A stretch of DNA of 64,000 bases from Gluconobacter cerevisiae. Lineage in GTDB: Bacteria; Pseudomonadota; Alphaproteobacteria; Acetobacterales; Acetobacteraceae. Position 1 is the first letter of the stretch. The number at the start of each line of letters is the position of its first letter. A program made the translations under genes and the position numbers. The stretch lies in contig NZ_JABCQO010000001.1 in the NCBI RefSeq assembly GCF_015244675.1, positions 372,001 to 436,000 of the forward strand. Direction: 5' to 3'. Shown piece by piece: positions 26,635 to 35,713 of the stretch. Under the pieces are notes generated by a model. It searched no databases. It had not been told where the DNA came from and saw only the letters and a program-made list of their open reading frames with translations.

Positions 26635-27051
26635 TCACGCGACGACTGTCGTTTTATTCTGATTGTTCGTATCGTACTCTGCGAGAGTGCTGCGCAATGC
26701 CTTGAGGGACGCAACCGTATCTTTCACATCGCCGATGCCGTTCGTTTCCTGATAGTTGATCATTGTATCAAGCAAGGAATAGGCATTGAGATTGCCGGTG
26801 GATGACTGGCGAAGCTGGCCGCCATTGACGCCTTGGAGTGCCCATCCGTCCAGTAGTGAGAGTTCACCGCTTTGACGGAGAGTAATTTTCCCCTGATCAT
26901 AAAGTTCTGCATTCACGTCTTGCAGGTTCGATGCGGAAATGTTGCTGAAGTCAAGGGACGAAGATTGCAGAATTCCTGTCTTTTCTGTTGCGGCTCCTGA
27001 TGAGGATTGTGTCGCATTGCCGATAATCGAAGATATGCCGCTGATGCGCAT
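26635..27051 (-). CDS. Unknown Ser/Asn-rich protein
   Basis: A 138-residue protein without Cys or membrane helix, rich in Ser, Asn, Gln and Leu (ISSIIGNATQSSSGAA at the start). The pattern SLDFSNISASNLQDVNAELYDQG and a helical C-terminal half resemble axial or secreted structural proteins, for example of flagella, but no family is recognised. Composition is clearly AT-richer than the neighbouring ars and tra genes. It lies downstream of two small genes on the same strand. Confidence 0.6.
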   Translation of the reverse strand: MRISGISSIIGNATQSSSGAATEKTGILQSSSLDFSNISASNLQDVNAELYDQGKITLRQSGELSLLDGWALQGVNGGQLRQSSTGNLNAYSLLDTMINYQETNGIGDVKDTVASLKALRSTLAEYDTNNQNKTTVVA

Positions 27052-27169
27052 TTTCAGTCCTTTCCCATGGAGAGACAGAGGCCGAAGACCTCACCTGCAT
27101 GATGTCCGATGTTCTCTTCTGTCTATGTCATTTCACCGTTGTCGCCAACCATGGCGTTTGAATCCCACA

Positions 27170-27370
27170 CTAACCTTCCTGTGCGGTAGATGTCGGTCCG
27201 TCAGGATCCGGCCGATCATCAGTAATTTCAAAATCTGTACACGCGTTCGATCCATGAAGAAGACATAGAAGTGCATCAGGAACGGCCTCATTGATAATGC
27301 TGCCAAACCGCGCGCGAAGATGCTGTTTTATCCAGAATTTGACTATCTGATCCTCAGAATCGATGTCCAT
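27170..27370 (-). CDS. NepR-like small protein
   Basis: A 66-residue acidic protein. The segment IKQHLRARFGSIINEAVPDALLCLL follows the NepR core pattern (LR-x-MYx-x-V-x-EPVPD-x-LL), the anti-sigma factor that holds the general stress sigma factor EcfG until phosphorylated PhyR removes it. GGAG directly precedes the ATG. No PhyR or EcfG gene is in the window. Assignment rests on the motif alone. Confidence 0.5.
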   Translation of the reverse strand: MDIDSEDQIVKFWIKQHLRARFGSIINEAVPDALLCLLHGSNACTDFEITDDRPDPDGPTSTAQEG

Positions 27371-27393
27371 CTCCGAATACTTTCTATGACCGT

Positions 27394-27648
27394 TCAGTGA
27401 ATTAAGTCACGGTCCTGCGGCCCCAACGTCGTGAGGTGATCCACGATATTTCGTACATTCATCCAGAATTGCGCGCTGTCTCTATGACCCGCCTCAACAC
27501 ATCGCAACACATGCGCATGAGCTTTGTTCCACGCTCCACTCCATCCGAAGGAACGGATCAAGGCGTCTGCCATGTCTGACGCACAACACGCATTGGAAAT
27601 TTCGTCATCTTTTTCTATCGCCAATCCGCTCTCCGCCTCGCACGACAT
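27394..27648 (-). CDS. Unknown small protein (84 aa)
   Basis: An 84-residue frame from ATG 27648, with Cys, His and Asp spread over it (ACCASDMADALIRSFGW, AWNKAHAHVLRCVEAGH). A longer frame to 27771 begins with Arg-rich, unlikely sequence. Read in the same direction as the NepR-like gene 23 bases downstream. No family recognised. Confidence 0.5.
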   Translation of the reverse strand: MSCEAESGLAIEKDDEISNACCASDMADALIRSFGWSGAWNKAHAHVLRCVEAGHRDSAQFWMNVRNIVDHLTTLGPQDRDLIH

Positions 27649-28360
27649 GACGACGACGGAAGCGAATTGAGGGCGTGACTCCCCGTTACCCGCCTGGCGT
27701 CGGGCGGGTCGAAAGGTGTTTTGCACTGGGCGTAGCCACCTCCTGCCTATTCCCCTGCTGAGAACAGCCAAGGCTGTTCACCGCAGGACCATAGGTCCGG
27801 GTGTTCTATTCGGCAGGCCACCCGACATAGGAGGCCGCCCAGTTGCAAAAAGCGTTTCGACACGCCGATTTCAGAATAACACATGGGATATCCCCGTGTC
27901 ACCCTCCGTAAGCACACGTGCGCACAGCACCTTCGCGATGTATATCCGTCAATTCAACAAGAATTTTGGAAACCAACAGAGTATTGGTTAATGAAGTCGC
28001 AGCATTTCAGGCGCCGGCCAACACGGCCTTCACAAGGCACAGCACTCTGTTATTCTTTCCCAGAGAAATGAAAAGTCTCTTTGTACAATAATACTATGAT
28101 TTTTCACATATTTTCCATCCGAAGGCAGGCTGCGCTGCCGATCGTCCATTCCTCATTGTCATTGCCGTCACCGTGCTTTTGAAGCTCAGCCCTATGTCCG
28201 AATCGCCTGCTACCGGTGTGTCCCAGGATCGGCTGGGCGGACCTTGTCCGCACAGCGCAAGTATTTTTTCGCTCTGGTTTGCCCGGCTGCGAACAACGCT
28301 TAAAAGCACTTGAACGCAGGAATCCGCCGTTCCTTCCTCCTCTAAAAGGGAGGGCTCCCG
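27649..28360. other. Non-coding region before traG
   Basis: About 710 bases with no supported gene and lower GC than its flanks. It probably holds the right seam of the cargo and the traG promoter. A 13-bp motif at 28256 recurs upstream of trbB. Confidence 0.5.
28256..28268. promoter_or_regulatory. CGCAAGTATTTTT motif upstream of traG
   Basis: The 13-base string CGCAAGTATTTTT occurs about 100 bases before traG and again at 30818-30830, about 135 bases before trbB. Possible shared control site for the two transfer transcripts. Confidence 0.4.
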
Positions 28361-30352
28361 ATGTCGGGCACCAAGATTCTTTGGGGGCAGATCATCGTCG
28401 TCTTGGCGATCATCCTGCTGACCATGTGGGCTGCGACCGAATGGATCGCTTGGAAGCTGGCCTTCCAGGCCGAACTCGGGCGACCCTGGTTCATAATCCT
28501 GCGGTTTCCATTCTACTTGCCGCCCGCGTTCTTCTGGTGGTGGTATGCGTATGACGCCTATGCGCCGGAGGTCTTCGCACGGGGTGCCTATATCGCCGCG
28601 TCGGGCGGCATCCTGGCTGCGCTTACTGCGATCGGCCTCTCGGTCTGGCGGGCGCGCGAGGCGAAGCGGATCGAGACATATGGCTCGGCCCGTTGGGCTG
28701 ACGCCAAGGAGATCGCCCAGGCCGGTTTGCTTGACCCCGACGGCGTGGTACTAGGCCGCTATCGTCGAGAGTACCTGCGGCATGACGGGCCAGAGCACGT
28801 CCTGACCTTTGCACCAACGCGCAGCGGCAAGGGTGTCGGCATGGTCATCCCCACGCTCCTGACCTGGCCCGGTTCGGCCATCGTCCACGACATCAAGGGT
28901 GAGAACTGGGAACTGACGGCGGGATTCCGCGCCCGTTTCGGCCACGTCGTGCTGTTCGATCCAACCAATGCAGCCTCCGCGGCCTACAACCCGTTGCTGG
29001 AGATCCGGCGTGGGGAGTGGGAAGTCCGTGATGCCCAGAACGTCGCCGATATCCTCGTCGACCCGGAGGGCAGCCTGGAGAAGCGCAACCATTGGGAGAA
29101 GACTTCGCACTCCCTGCTGGTCGGCGCCATCCTGCACGTCCTCTACGCCGAGCCCGACAAGACCCTGGCCGGTGTCGCCAATTTCCTGTCGGACCCGAAG
29201 CGCCCCATCGCCACCACGCTGTCAGCGATGATGCGGACGAAGCATCTCGGTGACGCCGGTCCGCATCCCGTCGTGGCCTCGGCCGCGCGCGAGTTGCTGA
29301 ACAAATCCCCCAACGAACGCTCGGGTGTGCTGTCCACCGCCATGTCCTTCCTCGGCCTCTATCGCGATCCAGTGGTCGCGGAAGTGACGCGGCGCTGCGA
29401 ATGGCGCATCGCCGACATTGTCGGCGCCGATCGCCCGGTGACGCTCTACCTGACCGTGCCGCCGTCGGACATCAGCCGCACCAAGCCACTGATCCGTCTG
29501 GTGCTGAACCAGATCGGCCGGCGCCTGACGGAAGACCTTGATGCCGCGGCGCGGCGGCGACGTGTGCTGCTGATGCTCGACGAATTCCCGGCCCTCGGGC
29601 GGCTGGATTTCTTTGAATCGGCGCTGGCCTTCATGGCGGGCTACCGGATCAAGAGCTTCCTGATCGCCCAGTCCCTCAACCAGATCGAGCGGGCCTACGG
29701 GCCGAACAATTCGATCCTCGACAACTGTCATGTCCGGGTGAGCTTCGCCACCAACGACGAACGGACGGCAAAACGTGTCTCCGACGCGCTCGGGACCGCC
29801 ACCGAGATGAAGGCGATGAAGAACTACGCGGGCCACCGTCTTTCGCCCTGGCTGGGCCATCTGATGGTTTCGCGCTCGGAGACGGCACGCCCGCTGCTGA
29901 CGGCGGGAGAAGTCATGCAGCTCCCGCCAGCGGATGAGATCGTCATGGCCTCCGGCCTCTATCCGATCCGTGCGAAGAAGGCCCGTTACTTCGAGGATGC
30001 GCGCTTCCAGGAACGCATTCTGCCGCCGCCAAAGCCTACGCCCCCGAAGGATGGGTGCCCGGACGACTGGAGTAGCCGTCCCCTGCCGCCCAGGCCGCCG
30101 GCACCCGATGCGGCGGCCGAAACGCGGACAGGGGACGATGAGGAAGAAGACCCGAAGCAGTCCGCCCGACGCCATCAGCCCGAACTGGACGAAGGCACTG
30201 TCGAGAAAAAGGAGCCGATGGAGAACGAGTTCACGCCCGATCCGGTCGATGAGTTCGACGACATCGCGCCCCGCAACAACCGGATGAACGATCTCAGGCG
30301 CGGCATCGCCCGGCAGGCGTCGCTCGACCGTGGCGATGAGCTTGGACTGTGA
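28361..30352 (+). CDS. traG: TraG/VirD4 type IV coupling protein
   Basis: A 663-residue coupling ATPase that delivers the relaxase-DNA complex to the mating channel. Two N-terminal transmembrane helices (7-27 and 74-95) are followed by Walker A APTRSGKGVG (151-160) and Walker B VLLMLDEFPALGR near 402-412, with the conserved SLNQIERAYG and SGLYPIRAKKARY. The last 110 residues are acidic, Pro-rich and likely disordered. AAGGGAGG lies before the ATG. First gene of the right-hand transfer block, 8 kb away from the relaxase. Confidence 0.95.
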   Translation: MSGTKILWGQIIVVLAIILLTMWAATEWIAWKLAFQAELGRPWFIILRFPFYLPPAFFWWWYAYDAYAPEVFARGAYIAASGGILAALTAIGLSVWRAREAKRIETYGSARWADAKEIAQAGLLDPDGVVLGRYRREYLRHDGPEHVLTFAPTRSGKGVGMVIPTLLTWPGSAIVHDIKGENWELTAGFRARFGHVVLFDPTNAASAAYNPLLEIRRGEWEVRDAQNVADILVDPEGSLEKRNHWEKTSHSLLVGAILHVLYAEPDKTLAGVANFLSDPKRPIATTLSAMMRTKHLGDAGPHPVVASAARELLNKSPNERSGVLSTAMSFLGLYRDPVVAEVTRRCEWRIADIVGADRPVTLYLTVPPSDISRTKPLIRLVLNQIGRRLTEDLDAAARRRRVLLMLDEFPALGRLDFFESALAFMAGYRIKSFLIAQSLNQIERAYGPNNSILDNCHVRVSFATNDERTAKRVSDALGTATEMKAMKNYAGHRLSPWLGHLMVSRSETARPLLTAGEVMQLPPADEIVMASGLYPIRAKKARYFEDARFQERILPPPKPTPPKDGCPDDWSSRPLPPRPPAPDAAAETRTGDDEEEDPKQSARRHQPELDEGTVEKKEPMENEFTPDPVDEFDDIAPRNNRMNDLRRGIARQASLDRGDELGL

Positions 30353-30359
30353 GGCAGAC

Positions 30360-30806
30360 ATGGCGATACCGAAAAAGAAGGCCCAGATCTCCGTCTATCT
30401 CGATCCCGATGTGATGAAGACCCTGTCTGCCTATGCCGCGCGACGCGCTCAGCCGATGTCGCTGATCGTCGAGGCCGCCGTTGCTTCCTTCCTCTCGCCC
30501 GACGGGGAAGAGCGCCGCGAGGCTGCTACATCGAAGCGCCTCGACCGGCAGGACCGACGTCTCGCGCGGCTGGAGCGCGATATCGGCATCACGGTGGAGA
30601 CACTAGCGCTGTTCATCCGTTTCTGGCTGACCACGACCCCGCCGCTGCCCGAACCGGCCGCGAAGGCGGCGCGCGCGCAGGCCGGGGTGCGCTACGATAA
30701 TTTTGTCGCCGCCCTCGGCCGTAGGCTGGCCCAGGGGCCAAGACTCCAGCAGGAAATCCCGGAGGATGTTTTGGACCCCGGCGCACGGGATGAACCGGAG
30801 GCGTAA
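30360..30806 (+). CDS. CopG-type ribbon-helix-helix protein
   Basis: A 148-residue protein with an N-terminal RHH (QISVYLDPDVMKTLSAYAARRA) and a C-terminal helical domain containing one hydrophobic segment (LALFIRFWLTTTPP). CopG-type genes at this spot are common between traG and trbB and thought to regulate transfer (family knowledge). It begins seven bases after the traG stop. Confidence 0.8.
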   Translation: MAIPKKKAQISVYLDPDVMKTLSAYAARRAQPMSLIVEAAVASFLSPDGEERREAATSKRLDRQDRRLARLERDIGITVETLALFIRFWLTTTPPLPEPAAKAARAQAGVRYDNFVAALGRRLAQGPRLQQEIPEDVLDPGARDEPEA

Positions 30807-30817
30807 AATCCGCACCC

Positions 30818-30830
30818 CGCAAGTATTTTT
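30818..30830. promoter_or_regulatory. CGCAAGTATTTTT motif upstream of trbB
   Basis: Second copy of the 13-base string seen at 28256, in the 146-base gap before trbB, where the trb operon promoter should lie. Confidence 0.4.
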
Positions 30831-30952
30831 GCCCTGTGTTTCGCCGCCGTTCTACGACCTCTGAATTCTTGTTGAAACGCGCTGTTTCCAGCCTTTCTTA
30901 ATGATCCCCGTCGCTGTTCGTCCGTCGCGTGCGGCCCATACGGGGGAAGGTC

Positions 30953-31930
30953 ATGTCGGTTTCCGTCATCCATGAAGGGGCCAGAGTGCGCGGCGTGTCC
31001 ATGCTGCGCACAGCGATGGGGCCGGCGATTGCCCGGCACCTTGCCGATCCCTCTGTGGTCGAGGTCATGCTTAATCCCGATGGGCGGCTGTGGATCGATC
31101 GGCTGTCAGAGGGCATGGCCAACACGGGCGAAACCATCACACCTGCCGACGCCGAGCGCATCGTGCGTCTGGTTGCACACCACGTCGGGGCTGAGGTGCA
31201 TGAGGGTGCGCCCCGTGTCTCGGCCGAGTTGCCAACCGGCGAACGGTTCGAGGGATTGCTGCCGCCCGTGGTGACGGCCCCCAGTTTCGCGATCCGCAAG
31301 CCCGCCGTCGCGGTGTTCACCCTCGATGACTATGTCGCCGCCGGGATCATGACAGAAGGGCTGGCGGTGTCTCTGCGCCGCGCTGTTTCGGAACGGAAGA
31401 ACATCCTGGTCGCAGGCGGCACATCCACGGGCAAGACCACGCTGGTCAACGCCCTGCTGGCCGAGGTCGCGAAAACCGGCGATCGCGTCGTCCTGATCGA
31501 GGACACGCGCGAGTTGCAATGCATGGCGCCCAATCTCATTGCCCTGCGGACCCGCGAAGGGGTCATCACGCTGTCGGATCTCGTCCGGTCCGGTCTGCGC
31601 CTGCGTCCCGACCGTATTCCCATCGGTGAGGTGCGTGGTGCCGAAGCCCTTGATCTGGTCAAGGCATGGGGCACCGGCCATCCGGGCGGCATCGGTACGC
31701 TGCATGCGGGATCAGTGCTCGCCGCTCTCTACCGTCTCGAACAACTGATCCAGGAAGCGGTGGTAACGGTGCCACGCGCCATGATCGCGGACACCATCGA
31801 CGTGATCGCTGTCCTGTCCGGGCGAGGCAATGCCCGCCGGCTCTCCGAACTCGCCACCGTGGACGGGCTCGATCCCGCCACCGGCGCCTATCGCATTCAT
31901 CCCTTCCAGAATTCGGGAGATTCCCAATGA
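30953..31930 (+). CDS. trbB: TrbB, VirB11-like secretion ATPase
   Basis: A 325-residue hexameric ATPase that powers pilus assembly at the inner face of the membrane. Walker [10 protein letters not shown] (about 154-162), the Asp box [12 protein letters not shown], and Walker B-like [22 protein letters not shown]. The longer GTG frame from 30929 lacks support; ATG 30953 has GGGGGAAGG upstream. First gene of the trbBCDEJLFGI operon; the stop overlaps trbC. Confidence 0.95.
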   Translation: MSVSVIHEGARVRGVSMLRTAMGPAIARHLADPSVVEVMLNPDGRLWIDRLSEGMANTGETITPADAERIVRLVAHHVGAEVHEGAPRVSAELPTGERFEGLLPPVVTAPSFAIRKPAVAVFTLDDYVAAGIMTEGLAVSLRRAVSERKNILVAGGTSTGKTTLVNALLAEVAKTGDRVVLIEDTRELQCMAPNLIALRTREGVITLSDLVRSGLRLRPDRIPIGEVRGAEALDLVKAWGTGHPGGIGTLHAGSVLAALYRLEQLIQEAVVTVPRAMIADTIDVIAVLSGRGNARRLSELATVDGLDPATGAYRIHPFQNSGDSQ

Positions 31931-32259
31931 CCCATGCCATAATCCGCGTGCGTCGGCACGCGCCCGCCATTTCCGCCATGTTGCTGCTTTCGGTCGCATG
32001 GTGTTCCTCGGCCCTGGCGTCCGGGTCGGACATGCCGTGGGAAACGCCCCTGAACGAGATCCTGCAATCCGTGCAGGGACCGGTCGCCAAGATTATCTCG
32101 GTGATCATCATCACGGTCACGGGTCTGACCCTGGCGTTCGGGGAAACATCGGGTGGGTTCCGCCGCCTGATCCAGATCGTCTTCGGCCTGTCGATCGCTT
32201 TTGCGGCGTCCAGCTTCTTCCTGTCGTTCTTCTCCTTCTCGGGCGGGGCGCTGATCTGA
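31927..32259 (+). CDS. trbC: TrbC, conjugative pilin precursor
   Basis: A 110-residue prepilin. A signal peptide (residues 1-32, cleavage near ALA-SG) and two hydrophobic helices (about 55-72 and 80-100) with FGETSGGFRRLIQ between them are typical of TrbC/VirB2. In RP4 the mature pilin is cyclised by TraF, encoded here at 16.5 kb. Overlaps trbB by four bases and trbD by one. Confidence 0.9.
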   Translation: MTHAIIRVRRHAPAISAMLLLSVAWCSSALASGSDMPWETPLNEILQSVQGPVAKIISVIIITVTGLTLAFGETSGGFRRLIQIVFGLSIAFAASSFFLSFFSFSGGALI

Positions 32260-32534
32260 TGGCGGGATACGACGATGACGCGGTGCCGGGCTTTCATGTC
32301 CCGGTGCATCGCTCCCTGACCGACCCGATCCTGTTGGGTGGCGCTCCCCGTGCCGTGGCCATCGCCAATGGCACGCTGGCGGCGGCCATAACACTCGGCC
32401 TGCGTCTCTGGCTGATCGGGGCCGCCTTCTGGATCGTCGGCCACGGGCTGGCGCTCTGGGGCGCGAAACGCGATCCGCTGTTCATCGAGGTCGGGCGGCG
32501 GCATCTCCGCTATCCCGCCTGGCTGCGGGCATAG
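32259..32534 (+). CDS. trbD: TrbD, mating-channel inner-membrane protein
   Basis: A 91-residue TrbD/VirB3-like protein. It has a short N-terminal cytoplasmic part with FHVPVHRSLTDPILLGGAPR (family signature) and two closely spaced hydrophobic segments (about 32-67). It associates with TrbE in the assembly of the secretion channel. Overlaps trbC by one base. Confidence 0.9.
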   Translation: MAGYDDDAVPGFHVPVHRSLTDPILLGGAPRAVAIANGTLAAAITLGLRLWLIGAAFWIVGHGLALWGAKRDPLFIEVGRRHLRYPAWLRA

Positions 32535-32546
32535 GGGAGATCGGCC

Positions 32547-34979
32547 ATGATGTCCCTTGGCGAGTACCGTAATCGCAGTGCCCTTCTATCTGATTTCCTG
32601 CCCTGGGCCGCGCTGGTCGAAAAGGGTGTGGTCCTGAACAAGGACGGCAGTTTCCAGCGCACGGCGCGCATCCGTGGCCCCGATATGGACAGCGCCACGC
32701 CCGCCGAACTGGTCGGTGTCACCGCACGGCTCAACAGTAATCTCCGCCGTCTGGGCTCCGGATGGGCGGTGTTCGTCGAGGCGCAGCGCGTCCCGGCCAC
32801 ACTCTATCCCGAGAGCGATTTTCCGGATGCCGCCTCGCACATGGTCGATCTGGAACGGCGTGAGCAGTTCGAGGATGAGGGCGCACATTTCGTGAGCCGG
32901 TATTTTCTGACCCTTGTCTGGCTGCCACCGGCGGAATCATCTGATCGCGCTGCCCGGTTCCTGTTCGAGGGCAGGGAGCGCGAAGGGCCGGACCCACACG
33001 GCATGCTCCATGCGTTCGTGGATCGCTCCGACCGGATGCTGGCGTTGCTGGACGGTTTCATGCCCGAGGCCACCTGGCTCAATGACGGTGAGACGCTGAC
33101 CTATTTACATTCGACCATTTCGACGCGGAACCAGCGTGTCCGGGTGCCGGAAATCCCTATGCATCTTGACGCGCTGCTGGTCGATCAGCCGCTTTCGGGC
33201 GGGTTGGAGCCAAAACTCGGCGATGCCTTCCTGAAAACGCTGACGATCACCGGTTTCCCGTCGCGGACCTTTCCCGGAATCCTGGATGACCTGAACCGGC
33301 TGGCGATGCCCTATCGCTGGTCCACCCGCGCGATCCTGCTGGACAAGACGGATGCGACGAAAGTGCTGATAAAAATCCGTCGCCAGTGGTTCGCAAAGCG
33401 CAAGAGCATTACGGCGATTGTTCGGGAGGTGATGACCAACGAGGCGTCGGTTCTGGTGGATAACGACGCCGCCAACAAGGCGGCGGATGCGGACCTTGCC
33501 TTGCAGTCCCTCGGTGCTGATGACGTCGGGCAGGCCTACATCACCGCCACGGTAACGGTCTGGGATGGTTCCGCTTCCATCGCTACAGAAAAACTCCGTT
33601 TGGTCGAAAAGATCATCCAGGGCCGCGACTTCACTTGCATGGCGGAAAGCCTCAACGCCGTGGAGGCATGGCTCGGCTCTCTTCCCGGCCATATCTATGC
33701 CAATGTGCGCCAGCCACCCGTCTCGACGTTGAACCTGGCGCATATGATTCCGCTGTCAGCGGTGTGGGCTGGACCGGAGCGCGACACCCACTTCAACGCC
33801 CCGCCTCTTTTCTACGGCAGGACGGCGGGCGCTACACCGTTTCGTTTCTCGCTCCATGTCGGCGATGTCGGCCACACGCTGATCGCAGGACCGACAGGAG
33901 CTGGCAAATCTGTCCTGCTAGCGCTGATGGCGCTCCAGTTCCGGCGTTATGCGGGATCGCAGATTTTTGCCTTCGATTTCGGCGGGTCCATGCGTGCGGC
34001 GACGATGGCGATGGACGGGGACTGGCACGATCTTGGAGGCGGGCTGACGGACGAGGGCGATGGGCATTCCGCCGTTTCCCTTCAGCCGCTGGCACAGATT
34101 GACGATCCCGACGAGCGCAAATGGGCCAGTGAATGGCTGGGGCAGATCCTTGTCGGTGAAGGGGTAACGCTGACCCCCGAGGTGAAGTCTCACCTCTGGT
34201 CGGCGCTGAATTCCCTGGCATCGTCGCCTGTGCCGGAACGTACATTGTCCGGGCTGGTAGCACTGCTTCAATCCAACGCTTTGAAGCAGGCTCTGGCCCC
34301 ATACTGCCTCGGTGGTCCTTATGGCCGCCTGCTCGATGCAGACGCCGAACGTCTGGGTGACGCCGATGTCGTGGTGTTCGAGACCGAAGGGCTGATCGGC
34401 TCCAGCGCGGCATCATTCGTTCTGTCGTACCTGTTCCACCGCATCGAAGGGCGACTGGACGGGAGGCCGACGCTGCTGGTCATCGACGAAGGCTGGCTGG
34501 TGCTGGATGACGGGGACTTTGCCGGCCAGCTCCGAGAGTGGCTAAAGACGCTGCGCAAGAAGAACGCATCGGTGATTTTCGCCACCCAGTCGCTGTCCGA
34601 TATCGCCAATTCCCGCATTGCGCCTGCCGTGGTGGAAAGCTGCCCGACCCGGATCTTCCTGCCCAACGAACGGGCGATCGAGCCACAGATCGCGGCCATC
34701 TATCGCGACTTCGGGCTGAATGACCGGCAGATCGCCATCATCGCCCGCGCGGCATCCAAGCGGGAATATTACTGCCAGACCCAGCGGGGGAACCGGCTGT
34801 TCGAACTGGGGCTCGGCCCTGTCGCCCTGGCGCTGTGCGCGGCCTCCGGCAAGGACGACCACAGGCTGATCGATCGGGTGCTGGCGGAGCACGGGCGGGT
34901 TGGGTTCCTGCCCGCCTGGTTCGAGGCGCGTGATGTCATGTGGGCGGCTGATCTTCTGCGGGAAGGGGAGGTGCCGTGA
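32547..34979 (+). CDS. trbE: TrbE, VirB4-like secretion ATPase
   Basis: An 810-residue ATPase, the largest of the trb operon. The N-terminal CagE/VirB4 domain is followed by Walker A GPTGAGKSV (about 448-456) and Walker B LLVIDEGWLVL (about 640-650). It provides energy for pilus and substrate movement. Overlaps trbJ by four bases. Length and motifs are normal. Confidence 0.95.
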   Translation: MMSLGEYRNRSALLSDFLPWAALVEKGVVLNKDGSFQRTARIRGPDMDSATPAELVGVTARLNSNLRRLGSGWAVFVEAQRVPATLYPESDFPDAASHMVDLERREQFEDEGAHFVSRYFLTLVWLPPAESSDRAARFLFEGREREGPDPHGMLHAFVDRSDRMLALLDGFMPEATWLNDGETLTYLHSTISTRNQRVRVPEIPMHLDALLVDQPLSGGLEPKLGDAFLKTLTITGFPSRTFPGILDDLNRLAMPYRWSTRAILLDKTDATKVLIKIRRQWFAKRKSITAIVREVMTNEASVLVDNDAANKAADADLALQSLGADDVGQAYITATVTVWDGSASIATEKLRLVEKIIQGRDFTCMAESLNAVEAWLGSLPGHIYANVRQPPVSTLNLAHMIPLSAVWAGPERDTHFNAPPLFYGRTAGATPFRFSLHVGDVGHTLIAGPTGAGKSVLLALMALQFRRYAGSQIFAFDFGGSMRAATMAMDGDWHDLGGGLTDEGDGHSAVSLQPLAQIDDPDERKWASEWLGQILVGEGVTLTPEVKSHLWSALNSLASSPVPERTLSGLVALLQSNALKQALAPYCLGGPYGRLLDADAERLGDADVVVFETEGLIGSSAASFVLSYLFHRIEGRLDGRPTLLVIDEGWLVLDDGDFAGQLREWLKTLRKKNASVIFATQSLSDIANSRIAPAVVESCPTRIFLPNERAIEPQIAAIYRDFGLNDRQIAIIARAASKREYYCQTQRGNRLFELGLGPVALALCAASGKDDHRLIDRVLAEHGRVGFLPAWFEARDVMWAADLLREGEVP

Positions 34980-35710
34980 GATATCGTCTGATTCCTGTCG
35001 TTATGGTCGTTGCTTTTACGGTTTCTGCTTCTCAATCCGCCCATGCCCAATGGGCGGTGTATGATGGCGCGAACCATGTCGAGAACGTGCTGATCGCGGC
35101 GCGCACGCTCCAGCAGATCGACAACCAGATCACGTCACTGGCCAATCAGGCGCAGATGCTGGTCAATCAGGGTCGCAATCTGGCGAGCCTCCCGCTTTCG
35201 ACACTGTCGACGCTGCAATCGACGATTTCCCAGACGACGGCGTTGCTCGCGCAGGCGCAGAATATCGCATACAGCGTCCAGTCCGTTGAGCAGCAGTACC
35301 AGCAGTCATACACATCGTTATCGTCAGGCATGTCAGACTGCGCCCTGTTCAGTCAGGCGCAGACGCGGTGGCAGAATTCCGTGGGTGGGTTCGAGGATGC
35401 CCTGAAGCTTCAGGCGCGGGTGGTAGGAAATATCCCGAGCGACAGCTCGGCCATGACGCAACTGGTCTCGGCGAGCCAGAGTTCGGCCGGGGCGCTACAG
35501 GCCGCACAGGCGGGAAACCAGCTTCTCGCGCTTCAGTCTCGCCAGCTTTCCGACATCCAGGCCGAACTCGCGGCTAATGGCCGGGCCGCGGACCTCGAAC
35601 GGGCGCGACAGGCGGCGAACGAGGCCGGTGCGGAAGCCCAATATCAGCATTTCTCGCAGTATGACGCCTATGTTCCCCAGGCCGTCGCCATCCCAAGTTC
35701 TGGATATTGA
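34976..35710 (+). CDS. trbJ: TrbJ, VirB5-like minor pilus component
   Basis: A 244-residue periplasmic protein with signal peptide (residues 1-24, cleavage AHA-QW) and long Gln/Ala/Ser-rich helices typical of TrbJ/VirB5. It opens with GTG in overlap with the trbE stop. In plasmids of this class it is also linked to entry exclusion with TrbK, but no trbK is seen between trbJ and trbL here. Confidence 0.9.
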   Translation: MRYRLIPVVMVVAFTVSASQSAHAQWAVYDGANHVENVLIAARTLQQIDNQITSLANQAQMLVNQGRNLASLPLSTLSTLQSTISQTTALLAQAQNIAYSVQSVEQQYQQSYTSLSSGMSDCALFSQAQTRWQNSVGGFEDALKLQARVVGNIPSDSSAMTQLVSASQSSAGALQAAQAGNQLLALQSRQLSDIQAELAANGRAADLERARQAANEAGAEAQYQHFSQYDAYVPQAVAIPSSGY

Positions 35711-35713
35711 GCA

